Below, in pieces: positions 1 to 7,737 of a stretch of DNA of 40,734 bases. Origin of the DNA: Herminiimonas sp. (GTDB lineage Bacteria > Pseudomonadota > Gammaproteobacteria > Burkholderiales > Burkholderiaceae_D). Position numbers and translations under genes: made by a program. Below the pieces are notes generated by a model. The model did not search any database and had not been told where the DNA came from. It worked only from the letters and a program-made list of their open reading frames with translations. The stretch's first letter is position 1. Each line of letters begins with the position of its first letter. The stretch is taken from the NCBI GenBank assembly GCA_027310305.1, contig DAIDBD010000117.1, positions 1 through 40,734 of the forward strand, given 5' to 3'.

Positions 1-166
1 GGAATCGACGCGAAACGGAGCTGCTCTGGGGTAGAATTCATGTCGGGCAAGGTGTGTTCGTGTGGACGAATGTGTTTTAGGGATAACTCACATTTTATCA
101 ATCACTTACGGCATTCTTGCCCTTTTTATGCAAAATTCAGGTTAGGGAGCTGCTTCGGGGTGCTTC
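1..166. other. No recognisable gene
   Basis: The plus strand is open from base 1 to a stop near 171, but the translation is rich in Cys and Arg, has no motif I recognise, and looks like chance reading. This is probably decayed intergenic DNA continuous with the pseudogenes that follow. An upstream gene tail cannot be excluded because the window edge cuts it. Confidence 0.4.
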
Positions 167-490
167 AATAAATTGACAGTGGATCTTTTCAGGACGCCGA
201 TACTGAGCTGGTCGTGGAAAATCGAAAAATCTTATGCCGACATCGACGAGAATGCCAAGGCCGGCGATGATTTTCCAGTGCGGGTGTATGTCGTGGTTGA
301 GCGCGGACCGTTCGGCGTTTACGCATTAGCGCTCAACTATGTCTGAGCAAGCAGAAATCCGGTCGGTGCAAGCTGGCCGAACCTTTTTGCCGCGCAGGCC
401 AGTATGCTGGCGCTCGACAGCGGCGCAGAGGATGCCGGCAAGTGGGTGAGCCACAAGCGTAACGTGCGCGACGCTTTGAAGCATCATGGT
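167..490 (+). pseudogene. DUF3047 protein remnant with an internal stop
   Basis: Reading the frame that contains base 212 gives a clear DUF3047-like stretch: RTPILSWSWKIE, then KAGDDFPVRVYVV, then ALNYV. A TGA at 344-346 interrupts it, where the family normally has Trp (ALNYVW). The same frame resumes with PVGASWPNLFAAQ, SMLALDSGAEDAGKW and HKRNVRDAL and is lost near 490. The amino-terminal third, including any start codon and signal peptide, is missing, as is the carboxy-terminal end. DUF3047 proteins have no firmly assigned function. The single Trp-to-stop change, truncation at both ends and lack of a start show a dead gene. The family assignment is from remembered conserved motifs. Confidence 0.72.
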
Positions 491-612
491 ACGAACTGGT
501 TTGGAAGGGCGACTGGCTGTGGCGCTGGAAAAACCGGATCGACCAGCGTTTCATGCGACGCTTCGTACCGTCGTTTGACGGTCAGCTTGCGGAAAATCAG
601 CTTCCGCGCTGA
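475..612 (+). pseudogene. Carboxy-terminal fragment, possibly an FAD-dependent NADH dehydrogenase-like protein
   Basis: In a frame different from the DUF3047 remnant, about 45 codons encode FEASWYELVWKGDWLWRW followed by KNRIDQRFMRRFVP and end at TGA 610-612. The Trp-rich WLWRWK..ID.RFM pattern resembles the tail of pyridine nucleotide-disulphide oxidoreductases of the NDH-2/SelD-linked type as I remember them. No start codon, ribosome site or upstream domain is present. It abuts the DUF3047 remnant near 475-490, which suggests a deletion joined two genes. The protein-like composition is clear; the family name is tentative. Confidence 0.4.
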
Positions 613-711
613 CAAAAATGTGTCCGTATCCGCATATCGATCTCTGACGAATTTTAATCCGCCTTGTTTTGCCGGCGGCGCAAAAAAATAAACTTTTGAA
701 AAAGGAATGAC

Positions 712-1380
712 ATGGAAAAAAACTCCCAAGACAGCTTCATGCTGGAACAATTGTTCCGTAACAATCGGGATTGGGCGGCTGGGATCTCCGCCAAAGATCC
801 CGATTTTTTCAAGAAGCTGGCATCCCAGCAGTCGCCCGAATATTTGTGGATCGGCTGTTCCGACAGCCGGGTGCCCGCCAACGAACTGCTCGGCCTGTTG
901 CCTGGCGAGGTCTTCGTGCACAGGAATATCGCCAATCTGATCGTCCATACCGATTTGAATTGCCTGTCGGTGCTGCAATTCGCAATCGATGTATTGGGAG
1001 TCAAGCATGTAATCGTGTGCGGGCATTACGGTTGTTCCGGCGTGCATGCGGCGCTGGTGCGGCGCCGTATCGGCTTGGCCGACAACTGGTTGCGCCATGT
1101 GCAGGACGTCCACCAAAAGCATGAGCGTTATCTTGGAGAGGCGCTGCCGGCTCGCGAGAAGCATGACCGCCTGTGCGAATTGAACGTGATCGAGCAGGTC
1201 GCCAATGTGTGCCAGACTACCATCGTGCAGGATGCGTGGGAGCGCGGCCAGCCGCTGACGATTCACAGTTGGGTTTACGGTTTGCAGGATGGCTTGTTAA
1301 GAGACCTGGGTGTGACCGTCAACGGACCGGACGAACTGGCGGCGAAACTGCAGGGCGGTTTCGCGCGGTATGAATCGTGA
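712..1380 (+). CDS. can: Beta-class carbonic anhydrase
   Basis: Zinc enzyme that interconverts CO2 and bicarbonate in the cytoplasm, supplying bicarbonate to carboxylases. The 222-residue length fits the Can/CynT group. The active site is complete: Cys49-x-Asp51-x-Arg53 (CSDSR) and His105-x-x-Cys108 (GHYGC) are the expected zinc ligands and the Asp/Arg dyad. HRNIAN and the region around Val111 also match the family. The ATG at 712 follows an AAGGA ribosome site a few bases upstream. The gene stands alone: upstream DNA is decayed, and downstream it converges on panB across a palindrome. No cyanase genes are nearby, so a housekeeping Can role is more likely than CynT. Confidence 0.95.
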   Translation: MEKNSQDSFMLEQLFRNNRDWAAGISAKDPDFFKKLASQQSPEYLWIGCSDSRVPANELLGLLPGEVFVHRNIANLIVHTDLNCLSVLQFAIDVLGVKHVIVCGHYGCSGVHAALVRRRIGLADNWLRHVQDVHQKHERYLGEALPAREKHDRLCELNVIEQVANVCQTTIVQDAWERGQPLTIHSWVYGLQDGLLRDLGVTVNGPDELAAKLQGGFARYES

Positions 1381-1384
1381 AATA

Positions 1385-1446
1385 TTCAGGACAGAGTTAG
1401 GCGTCGATGGAGACACCCTAACGGATGTAGCGTACTCTGTCCTCAA
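1385..1446. repeat. Imperfect palindrome between convergent genes
   Basis: The arms 1385-1397 and 1434-1446 (core AGGACAGAGT / ACTCTGTCCT, 12 of 13 paired) enclose a second inner pair, GTTAGG 1396-1401 and CCTAAC 1417-1422. The element sits exactly between the stop codons of carbonic anhydrase and panB. It could act as a two-way terminator, but it has no T-run. A small terminal-inverted-repeat element or insertion-sequence scar is the alternative. Confidence 0.65.
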
Positions 1447-1460
1447 CATCTCAGACCAGA

Positions 1461-2297
1461 CTAAAAGCAGTGCTCCGATGCCGGAAACGATTTGTCCTTG
1501 ACCGCTGCAATGTAAGCACGCACCGCGGCATCGATGCTGGCCTGGCCTTCCATGAAATTCTTCACGAAGCGCGCCTTGCGGCCGGGGAATACGCCGAGCA
1601 AATCATGCATCACCAATACCTGGCCCGAGCAATCCGGGCCGGCGCCGATGCCGATGGTCGGGATCGCCAGCGATTCAGTCACTTCTTTTCCGAGTGCCGC
1701 AGGAATTGCTTCCAGCACCAGCATCGACGCACCGGACGCTTGCAATGCCAACGCATCGGCCTTCAGTTGCGCGGCGCCTTCGATAGTTTTACCCTGCACC
1801 TTATAACCGCCCAGCTGATGCACCGATTGCGGCGTCAAGCCGAGATGCGCGCATACCGGTACCGCGCGTTCGGTCAGAAAACGAATTGTTTCCAGCAGCC
1901 ACGCGCCGCCTTCCAGTTTGACGACCTGCGCACCGGCCTGCATCAATTGCACCGCGTTGTCGAAAGCGGTTTCAGGGGTTGCATAGGAACCGAACGGCAT
2001 GTCCGCCACCAGCAGCGCGGTCTGGTTGCCGCGTGCGACGCAGGCCGTGTGGTATGCGATATCGGTGATCGATACCGGCAGCGTGGAAGCATGTCCCTGG
2101 CATACCATGCCGAGCGAATCGCCAACCAGCAATATCTCGACGCCGCACCGATCCATCAATGCGGCGAAACTTGCATCGTAGCAGGTAAGCATCGTGATCT
2201 TTTCGCCGCTATTGCGCAACGCCGTCAATGACGGAATGGTGACGGCCTTGCTGCGGCCTGCGTGCTCGTTGTCTTGCAGATATCCGGCCATCGTCAT
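1461..2297 (-). CDS. panB: 3-methyl-2-oxobutanoate hydroxymethyltransferase
   Basis: First committed step of pantothenate (vitamin B5) synthesis: transfers a hydroxymethyl group from 5,10-methylene-tetrahydrofolate to ketoisovalerate, giving ketopantoate. The 278 residues carry the family's [16 protein letters not shown] (58-65), [22 protein letters not shown] and [14 protein letters not shown] blocks, with the metal-binding Asp60 and the Glu of LEGG in place. The start ATG overlaps the TGA of the deoxynucleoside kinase gene by four bases, implying coupled translation. It is the last gene of the minus-strand cluster that begins at hda. panC, often next to panB, is not here. Confidence 0.96.
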   Translation of the reverse strand: MTMAGYLQDNEHAGRSKAVTIPSLTALRNSGEKITMLTCYDASFAALMDRCGVEILLVGDSLGMVCQGHASTLPVSITDIAYHTACVARGNQTALLVADMPFGSYATPETAFDNAVQLMQAGAQVVKLEGGAWLLETIRFLTERAVPVCAHLGLTPQSVHQLGGYKVQGKTIEGAAQLKADALALQASGASMLVLEAIPAALGKEVTESLAIPTIGIGAGPDCSGQVLVMHDLLGVFPGRKARFVKNFMEGQASIDAAVRAYIAAVKDKSFPASEHCF

Positions 2298-2935
2298 TCT
2301 CCAAGATTAAAAAATTCGCGTTTGCCGCGCATGTTTCCGATACGTGTCATCAGCAGATCGAAGTCTTCGTCGCGTTCAACCGGGTTCAGATGTTCGTTGT
2401 TGACGATCAGCAGCGGCGCGCTGTCGTAATGATAAAAGAAACGGCTGTAACTTTCACACAGCCGGTACAGATAGGTTTCCGACATGCCGGCTTCCATCGG
2501 CACGCCGCGCTTCCTGATGCGTTCGGCCAGCGTCTCCGGCTGGGCTTGCAGGTAAATCACCAGATCGGGCAACGGCGCTTGCGGACGCAGATGTTCGTAC
2601 AATTGCCGATACAAATTCAACTCATCGTCGCCTAGCGTCAGTTGCGCGAAGATCGGGTCCTTGTCCAGCAAAAAATCCGATACGACCGGCGCATTGAATA
2701 AATCGATCTGCGCCAGATCGCGCAACTGGTTCATCCGCTGAAACAGGAAAAACATTTGCGCCGGCAATGCGTAGCGCGCGGAATCGCGGTAAAACTTTTC
2801 GAGAAAAGGATTTTCCTGCGGCAGCTCGAACAATGTCTGCGCGCCGAAACGATCGGCGATTTTGCGTGCAAGCGTGGTCTTGCCCACGCCGATCGGGCCT
2901 TCGACCACCACATATTTGTATTTATCGATATTCAT
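2294..2935 (-). CDS. Deoxynucleoside kinase (dAdo/dGuo/dCyd kinase family)
   Basis: Probable salvage kinase that phosphorylates a deoxynucleoside with ATP. The 213 residues begin [13 protein letters not shown] and contain a P-loop GPIGVGKTT, the substrate-site region [15 protein letters not shown], and the arginine motif around LAERIRKRG. An upstream in-frame extension exists but lies inside the DUF486 gene, so the ATG at 2935 is preferred. That ATG overlaps the DUF486 stop by four bases, and this gene's stop overlaps panB's start in the same way. Substrate preference cannot be read from sequence alone. In related bacteria, from memory, the gene sits in the same pcnB-folK-panB neighbourhood. 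Confidence 0.88.
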   Translation of the reverse strand: MNIDKYKYVVVEGPIGVGKTTLARKIADRFGAQTLFELPQENPFLEKFYRDSARYALPAQMFFLFQRMNQLRDLAQIDLFNAPVVSDFLLDKDPIFAQLTLGDDELNLYRQLYEHLRPQAPLPDLVIYLQAQPETLAERIRKRGVPMEAGMSETYLYRLCESYSRFFYHYDSAPLLIVNNEHLNPVERDEDFDLLMTRIGNMRGKREFFNLGE

Positions 2936-3279
2936 GACCTGAAGATGAAATAAACAGCGCCCACCAGGCACAGAGCCGCCCATATGTAATCCGGTTTGAA
3001 CGGCTGATCCATGAAGAGCATTGCGAACGGCACGAAGATCGTGAGGGTAATCGCTTCCTGCATGATCTTGAGTTGCGCCAGACTGAATTGGGTGTAGCCG
3101 ATCCGGTTGGCCGGCACTTGCAGCAGGTATTCGAACAGCGCAATCGCCCAACTGACGAGCGCGGCGATCCACCATGGTTTCGATGCAAGATCTTTCAGGT
3201 GCCCGTACCAGGCGATAGTCATGAAGACATTCGATAAGGCCAGCAATCCGACGGTTTGGACAATAACAGGAATCTGCAT
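2932..3279 (-). CDS. DUF486 / DMT-like small membrane protein
   Basis: A 115-residue hydrophobic protein with about four predicted membrane helices, matching the DUF486 family, which resembles half-size drug/metabolite transporters. Visible family features are the opening helix VIVQTVGLLALSNVFMTIAW, the YGHL turn, the loop VPANRIGYTQFSLAQLKIMQE and the last helix ending VGAVYFIF. The ATG at 3279 is chosen because it directly precedes the first membrane helix; the open frame extends upstream to 3417 but the extra residues are basic and unlike the family. Its stop overlaps the kinase start (ATGA). No substrate is known; the operon context does not reveal a role. Confidence 0.85.
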   Translation of the reverse strand: MQIPVIVQTVGLLALSNVFMTIAWYGHLKDLASKPWWIAALVSWAIALFEYLLQVPANRIGYTQFSLAQLKIMQEAITLTIFVPFAMLFMDQPFKPDYIWAALCLVGAVYFIFRS

Positions 3280-3343
3280 CGAAATTCGAGAACTTAAAGG
3301 TGAAAATAAAGGTGAAAAATGTCCGAGTAAACTCAGGAGGATT

Positions 3344-3829
3344 TCATATCTTGCATATTGCCTGTCCAGCCACGCCGGGCGCGAAGCCATGCGCCGGCCC
3401 GAGACCCGGAATCGCAATCAATGGATCGATTTGCAATAACGGTATCAGCGCAAACGCGCGTTGCGTCAAGCGCGGATGCGGCACGATCAGCGCGTCCGAT
3501 ATAATTTTTTGCTGCCCATACAGCAGGATATCAAGATCCAGCGTGCGCGGCGCATTGGCATAAGGCCGTTCGCGGCCGAACGCACGCTCGATCGCTTGCA
3601 ATGCCTGCAACAATTGTTGCGCCGGCAGTTGGGTTTCGATGCGTGCAACCGCATTGATGTAATCGTCGCCGTCCGCATCGATCGGCGCGGTGCGAAACAG
3701 GCTTGATTGCGCGGTCAACCGGGTGTCGGGCAATTGCGCGAGTTGCAAAATCGCCTGCTGCGCATTGCTGCGCGCATCACCCAGGTTCGATCCGATGCCG
3801 ATATAAGCGATGACTTGCGCCGCCGTCAT
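3344..3829 (-). CDS. folK: 6-hydroxymethyl-dihydropterin pyrophosphokinase
   Basis: Folate synthesis enzyme: transfers pyrophosphate from ATP to 6-hydroxymethyl-7,8-dihydropterin just before dihydropteroate synthase. The 161 residues show the HPPK signature: AYIGIGSNLGDA at the amino end, SSLFRTAPI, YINAVARIET, and the diagnostic RTLDLDILLYG with metal-binding Asp residues, followed by LIVPHPRLTQRAFALIPLL. The ATG at 3829 overlaps the pcnB TGA by four bases, so the pair is translationally coupled, as folK and pcnB are in many proteobacteria. A 64-base gap then separates folK from the DUF486 gene. Confidence 0.96.
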   Translation of the reverse strand: MTAAQVIAYIGIGSNLGDARSNAQQAILQLAQLPDTRLTAQSSLFRTAPIDADGDDYINAVARIETQLPAQQLLQALQAIERAFGRERPYANAPRTLDLDILLYGQQKIISDALIVPHPRLTQRAFALIPLLQIDPLIAIPGLGPAHGFAPGVAGQAICKI

Positions 3830-5190
3830 TCTCCGCTTTCGATAGCAGGCCCTTGTTGCCGGCCGCGGCCGCCGCGTCGGCGTACGCGCTTTTTGGCAGC
3901 GCCGCCTTCGTTGCCGGACTTCGGCTTTTGCGCAATCAGGGCCTCGCGGCCGGCGCCGTCGGCTTCGATGAACGCAGTCCACCACTCGCCGAGCTCGCCG
4001 TCGATTTCGCCGGAGGCGCAGCGCAACAGCAGAAAGTCATAGCCGGCGCGCAAGCGCAAGTGTTCGAGCAGCTTGTACGGCGACTTGCCGGTGCGCCGCT
4101 CGAAGCGCGGCTGCATGGCCCAGATGTCGCGCATGTCGGACGCGATCTTGCGCTGCAGCGCCAGTTTTTCGGTCTGGGTATTCAAGACATCGTCGGCAGC
4201 CAGATGCAGCGCGGGAATCGGATATTCGCCGGCGGCCTGATAGGCGGTCCATTTTTCAACGACCTGGTGCCACAACAACGACGCGAACAGGAAGCCGGGC
4301 GATACCGGCTTGCCTTGCTGAATGCGGGCATCGGTGCTGGCCAGTGCAAGCCTGACGAATTTTTCGCCCAGCGGCTGCTCCAGCACGACATCGAGCAAAG
4401 GCAGCAGCCCATGGTGCAAGCCTTCCTTGCGCAACTGCTGCAGGCACGCCAGCGCATGGCCGCTCATCAACAGCTTCAGCATCTCGTCGAACACGCGGGC
4501 CGCCGGCACGTTATTGATCAGCGGCGCCATCACGGCGATCGGTTCCCTGGTGGCCGGATCGATGGTGAAATCGAGCTTGGCGGCGAACCGCACCACACGC
4601 AGCAAGCGCACCGGATCTTCGCGATAACGGGCTTCCGGCACGCCGATCACGCGCAGCGTCTTGCTGCGGATATCGGCGATGCCGCCGTGATAATCGAGCA
4701 CGGTCTGCGTCGCCGGATCGTAGTACATGGCGTTGATGGTAAAGTCGCGCCGCACTGCATCTTCATGCTGCTCGCCGAACGTATTGTCGCGCAGCACGCG
4801 GCCGTGTTCGTCTTTCGGCGAGCCGTCCGACGACGCGCCGCGGAAAGTCGTCACTTCCAGCAGATCCTGTCCGAACATCACATGCACGATCTGAAAACGC
4901 TTGCCGATGATGAAAGCGCGCCGAAACAGCCGCTTGACCTGTTCCGGCGTCGCATCGGTGGCGATATCGAAGTCTTTCGGCTTGATGCCAAGCAGCAAAT
5001 CGCGTACCGCGCCGCCCACCAGAAACGCCTTGAAGCCGGCTTCCTGCAACGTCTGCGTGACCCGCACCGCGTTCGACGACACCAGTTGCGGATCGATGCC
5101 GTGCTGTTGCGGGCCGAGTATCACGGGCTTGGTGTGATCGTCCGCCTTTTGCTTTTTGCCCAGAATGCGCCGGATAAGCTTTTTAATCAT
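3826..5190 (-). CDS. pcnB: Poly(A) polymerase I
   Basis: Adds 3' poly(A) tails to RNA, marking it for decay. The 454 residues have the class II nucleotidyltransferase core: FLVGGAVRDLLLG (GG at 59-60), then DFDIATDATPEQV with catalytic Asp73 and Asp75, RRDFTINAMYYD, and the RNA-binding neck RYREDPVRLLRVVRFAAKL. PAP-type motifs, rather than CCA-adding ones, and the long lysine/arginine-rich tail (KKRVRRRGGRGRQQG near 435-450) support PcnB; that basic tail probably aids RNA binding. The start overlaps the HAD phosphatase gene by eight bases and the stop overlaps folK by four. Confidence 0.95.
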   Translation of the reverse strand: MIKKLIRRILGKKQKADDHTKPVILGPQQHGIDPQLVSSNAVRVTQTLQEAGFKAFLVGGAVRDLLLGIKPKDFDIATDATPEQVKRLFRRAFIIGKRFQIVHVMFGQDLLEVTTFRGASSDGSPKDEHGRVLRDNTFGEQHEDAVRRDFTINAMYYDPATQTVLDYHGGIADIRSKTLRVIGVPEARYREDPVRLLRVVRFAAKLDFTIDPATREPIAVMAPLINNVPAARVFDEMLKLLMSGHALACLQQLRKEGLHHGLLPLLDVVLEQPLGEKFVRLALASTDARIQQGKPVSPGFLFASLLWHQVVEKWTAYQAAGEYPIPALHLAADDVLNTQTEKLALQRKIASDMRDIWAMQPRFERRTGKSPYKLLEHLRLRAGYDFLLLRCASGEIDGELGEWWTAFIEADGAGREALIAQKPKSGNEGGAAKKRVRRRGGRGRQQGPAIESGE

Positions 5191-5857
5191 CGAATAGTTT
5201 CACGATAGGCCAGCCATGCGCTTTTGCATGCGCGGTCAGCTTGGCATTGGGATTGGTCGCGACCGGGTGCGTAACGAGCGTCATCAACGGAATATCGTTT
5301 TGCGAGTCGCTGTAAAAAGTGCTGCGTTCAAAACTGTGAAGCGATTTGTCCATCGCGGCGAGCCAGTTCCCGGCATTGACGATTTTGCCTTCGCCGTACG
5401 GAGGGACGCCAACCGGTTGGCCGGTAAATTCACCGTCGGCGGTGAGCTCCGGTTCGGCGGCGATCAGGTGTTCGACGCCGAATATCCGGGCAATCGGCGC
5501 GGTCACGAAACGGTTGGTGGCGGTAATGATCGCAACCAGATCGCCCGCGTCCTGATGCTGCTTCACCAGGTTGCGCGCGGCGGGGTGAATGACCGGATGA
5601 ATCACTTCATCCATGAACTGCAAGTGCCATTCATCGAGCTGTTTGCGCGGAAACCGGGCCAGCGTGCCGAACGCGAATTCCAGGTACAGCACCGGATCGA
5701 GCATGCCAGCCTGATATTGCGCGAAAAATTCGGCATTGCGTTTTGCGAATTCGATGGGTTCCACAGCGCCGATGCGCGTCAGGAATTGCCCCCACTCGTA
5801 ATCCGAATCGAGCGGCAGCAAGGTATGGTCGAGATCGAACAGGGTCAGATTCATCAT
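5183..5857 (-). CDS. HAD-IB family phosphatase
   Basis: Haloacid-dehalogenase phosphohydrolase of the phosphoserine-phosphatase-like IB subfamily, 224 residues. Motif I is LFDLDHTLL with nucleophile Asp8 and acid Asp10; motif II is IITATNRF; motif III/IV is GEGK (Lys) and FYSDSQNDIPLM with the metal-binding Asp pair. The substrate is unknown; related betaproteobacterial proteins are annotated as HisN- or CicA-like, so histidinol-phosphatase activity is possible but unproven. Two neighbouring ATG codons (5857 and 5854) are available; the first overlaps the hda TGA, giving ATGA coupling. The gene lies between hda and pcnB. Confidence 0.85.
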   Translation of the reverse strand: MMNLTLFDLDHTLLPLDSDYEWGQFLTRIGAVEPIEFAKRNAEFFAQYQAGMLDPVLYLEFAFGTLARFPRKQLDEWHLQFMDEVIHPVIHPAARNLVKQHQDAGDLVAIITATNRFVTAPIARIFGVEHLIAAEPELTADGEFTGQPVGVPPYGEGKIVNAGNWLAAMDKSLHSFERSTFYSDSQNDIPLMTLVTHPVATNPNAKLTAHAKAHGWPIVKLFDD

Positions 5858-6537
5858 GCTTTCGGTTCATCGCCCAGTTGCAGCAGGCTGCGCAACAGCG
5901 GCAAGGTGATCGGGCGCTGGGTCTCCAGCGAATACTGATCCAGTGCATCGAGCATCGTGGACAGTGAGCGCATATCACGCCGAAAATGGGTAATCAGATA
6001 GGGTAACACGCCGGGCGACAGCGCCAAACCGCGGGCGTGTGCGGCCTGCGTCAATGCCGCAATTTTTTCATCGTCGGTCAATCCATGCACCTGATAAATC
6101 AGGCCCCATCCCAGGCGGGTGCGCAAATCCTCGCGTACCGCCAGAACGGCAGGCGCCACTGCTCCGGCGGCAATCAGCGCGGCGCCGTTTTCGCGTACCT
6201 GGTTGAACAAATTGAATGCGGCGATTTGCGCTTCGGGCGACAGCCGGTCGCAGTCGTCCAGCAGATAAAGCGTCACCTCCGGCGCATGGGCAAACGCATC
6301 GGGCTGCGCATTTGCCGCGACATAACGCGCGGCCGGCCGGGCTGCCAGCGATTGCAGAAGGTGGGTTTTTCCGGCGCCGGGCTCGCCCCATAAATAGACG
6401 AAACGCTGGCTCAGCGTCGCGGAGGCGGGGTGCGAAAAAATCTGCAGCAACTGCGCAAGCTCTTCGTTTTGCCCGACCACGAAGTTATCGAGCGTTTGCG
6501 GCTTTTCCGCCGGCAAATCCAGCAGCAGCTGTCTCAT
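5854..6537 (-). CDS. hda: Hda-type DnaA regulatory inactivator
   Basis: AAA+ DnaA homologue lacking the DNA-binding domain. With the DNA-loaded beta clamp it stimulates ATP hydrolysis by DnaA and so limits re-initiation. The 227 residues start with MRQLLLDLP, a textbook clamp-binding QLLLDL motif. The Walker A is GEPGAGKTHL (51-60), Walker B is LYLLDDCD (90-97), and sensor regions follow (RRDMRSLSTMLDALD). No carboxy-terminal DnaA domain IV is present, as expected. The start lies ten bases after the permease stop, and the end overlaps the HAD gene. Confidence 0.93.
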   Translation of the reverse strand: MRQLLLDLPAEKPQTLDNFVVGQNEELAQLLQIFSHPASATLSQRFVYLWGEPGAGKTHLLQSLAARPAARYVAANAQPDAFAHAPEVTLYLLDDCDRLSPEAQIAAFNLFNQVRENGAALIAAGAVAPAVLAVREDLRTRLGWGLIYQVHGLTDDEKIAALTQAAHARGLALSPGVLPYLITHFRRDMRSLSTMLDALDQYSLETQRPITLPLLRSLLQLGDEPKA

Positions 6538-6547
6538 GCGAAAGGTA

Positions 6548-7633
6548 TCATGGCTGGTTGTAGAAGGAACTGCTCAGGTAATGCGCATGCACATGCTTGA
6601 CGGCTACCGACATGATCGCCGATGCCGGCAAGGCAAGCAATACTCCGGCAAAGCCGAACAGCTGGCCGAATGCGAGCAATGCGAAAATGACGGCCAGCGG
6701 ATGCAGGCCGATTCGTTCGCCGACCAGATACGGCGTCAGATAAAAACTCTCCAGCACCTGGCCCAGTCCGTAGACGATTGCAACGGCAATCAACCCGTAA
6801 AATCCGGAAAATTGCAGTACGGCCGTGATCAGCGCAAGCGCCATTCCCAGCCCGAATCCCAGATAAGGAATGAATGCCAGCAGGCCGGTGATGATGCCGA
6901 CCGGCAGCGCGACGTCGATGCCGGCAATCGCCAGCGCGGTGGAATAATAAATCGCCAGAATCAGCATGACAAGCAGTTGCCCGCGCAGATACTGCGCCAG
7001 CATGCCGTCGACTTCGGTTGCCATATCCTCGGTTTTGCCGGCCCAGCGGCGCGGCACCATGTTGCCGATTCTTTTCAGCAGCGGATGCCAGTCGAGCAGC
7101 AAATAGAACAGCACCACCGGGATCAGAAACAACGTTGCCAGCCAACCCAGAACGGCAGTGCCGCCGGTCTTTGCCGAAGCCAGCACGGTAGTCCATATTC
7201 CATCGCCGCCGGTTGCCATCTTTTGCGTCAGCAGTTGCTTGAGCCCGGCAAAATCCAGGGTGACCGTGATGCCGAGCGCCTGCAATTTCGGACTCAGGAA
7301 TTCATCCACTTTGGCCAGAATGATCGGCAGGCGCTGTTGCAACAGCGGCAGTTCCCTCTGCAGCACGGGAATCACGATCAGAATGATCGCCAGCAGCGCG
7401 GCCAGCAGCAACAGCATCACGATGATCACCGCCAATGAACGCGGCATCCGGAGCGTGCCGATCCGTCTCGAACAAATCCAGTCGACGCCCGGATTCAATG
7501 CATAGGCGATGATGGCGGCGGCAAGGAAGGGCGCCAGAACCGGCCCCAGCAGCACCAGCAGCACGATGAGCGCCAGACCGACGGCAAGCCACAGCCAGCT
7601 TTGTTTTTGCTCCGAAGTGAAAGAAAGTGGCAT
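6548..7633 (-). CDS. AI-2E/PerM family membrane permease
   Basis: A 361-residue integral membrane protein of the AI-2E transporter (TqsA/PerM, UPF0118) family. Hydrophobic blocks are seen at about 14-45 (WLWLAVGLALIVLLVLLGPV), 60-90, 155-185 and a cluster from 215 to 340, with the long soluble loop near 95-150. Conserved pieces include PFLAAAIIAYALNPGVDW, the glycine-rich ITGLLAFIPYLGFGLGM and the GERIGLHPLAVIFALLAFGQLFGFAGVLLA-type end. Substrates differ between members and cannot be told here. It is divergent from purM across about 100 bases, and its stop is ten bases from the hda start, so it likely leads the cluster. perM-hda-purM linkage is familiar in betaproteobacteria. Confidence 0.88.
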   Translation of the reverse strand: MPLSFTSEQKQSWLWLAVGLALIVLLVLLGPVLAPFLAAAIIAYALNPGVDWICSRRIGTLRMPRSLAVIIVMLLLLAALLAIILIVIPVLQRELPLLQQRLPIILAKVDEFLSPKLQALGITVTLDFAGLKQLLTQKMATGGDGIWTTVLASAKTGGTAVLGWLATLFLIPVVLFYLLLDWHPLLKRIGNMVPRRWAGKTEDMATEVDGMLAQYLRGQLLVMLILAIYYSTALAIAGIDVALPVGIITGLLAFIPYLGFGLGMALALITAVLQFSGFYGLIAVAIVYGLGQVLESFYLTPYLVGERIGLHPLAVIFALLAFGQLFGFAGVLLALPASAIMSVAVKHVHAHYLSSSFYNQP

Positions 7634-7737
7634 GAAATAGGCGGTTGAATGGATCGGTTTGATAAAATAACGGTTTGGCCGGCCGCATCAGCCCGGTCCC
7701 AACCGCCTATTTTACCGCCTCTGCCGCCAATCACATC

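Noticed and set aside
1-171. Open reading from the left edge
   Set aside because: There is no motif, start, ribosome site or protein-like composition.
2294-3175. Longer version of the deoxynucleoside kinase
   Set aside because: The extra 80 residues overlap the DUF486 gene and lack similarity; the ATG at 2935 gives the correct family start and an ATGA overlap.
3853-5208. Long plus-strand open frame of about 450 codons
   Set aside because: It is the mirror of pcnB with no family motif or ribosome site.
7634-7737. Promoter for purM in the divergent gap
   Set aside because: TTGAAT and TAAAAT are only 12 bases apart, too close for a sigma-70 promoter.
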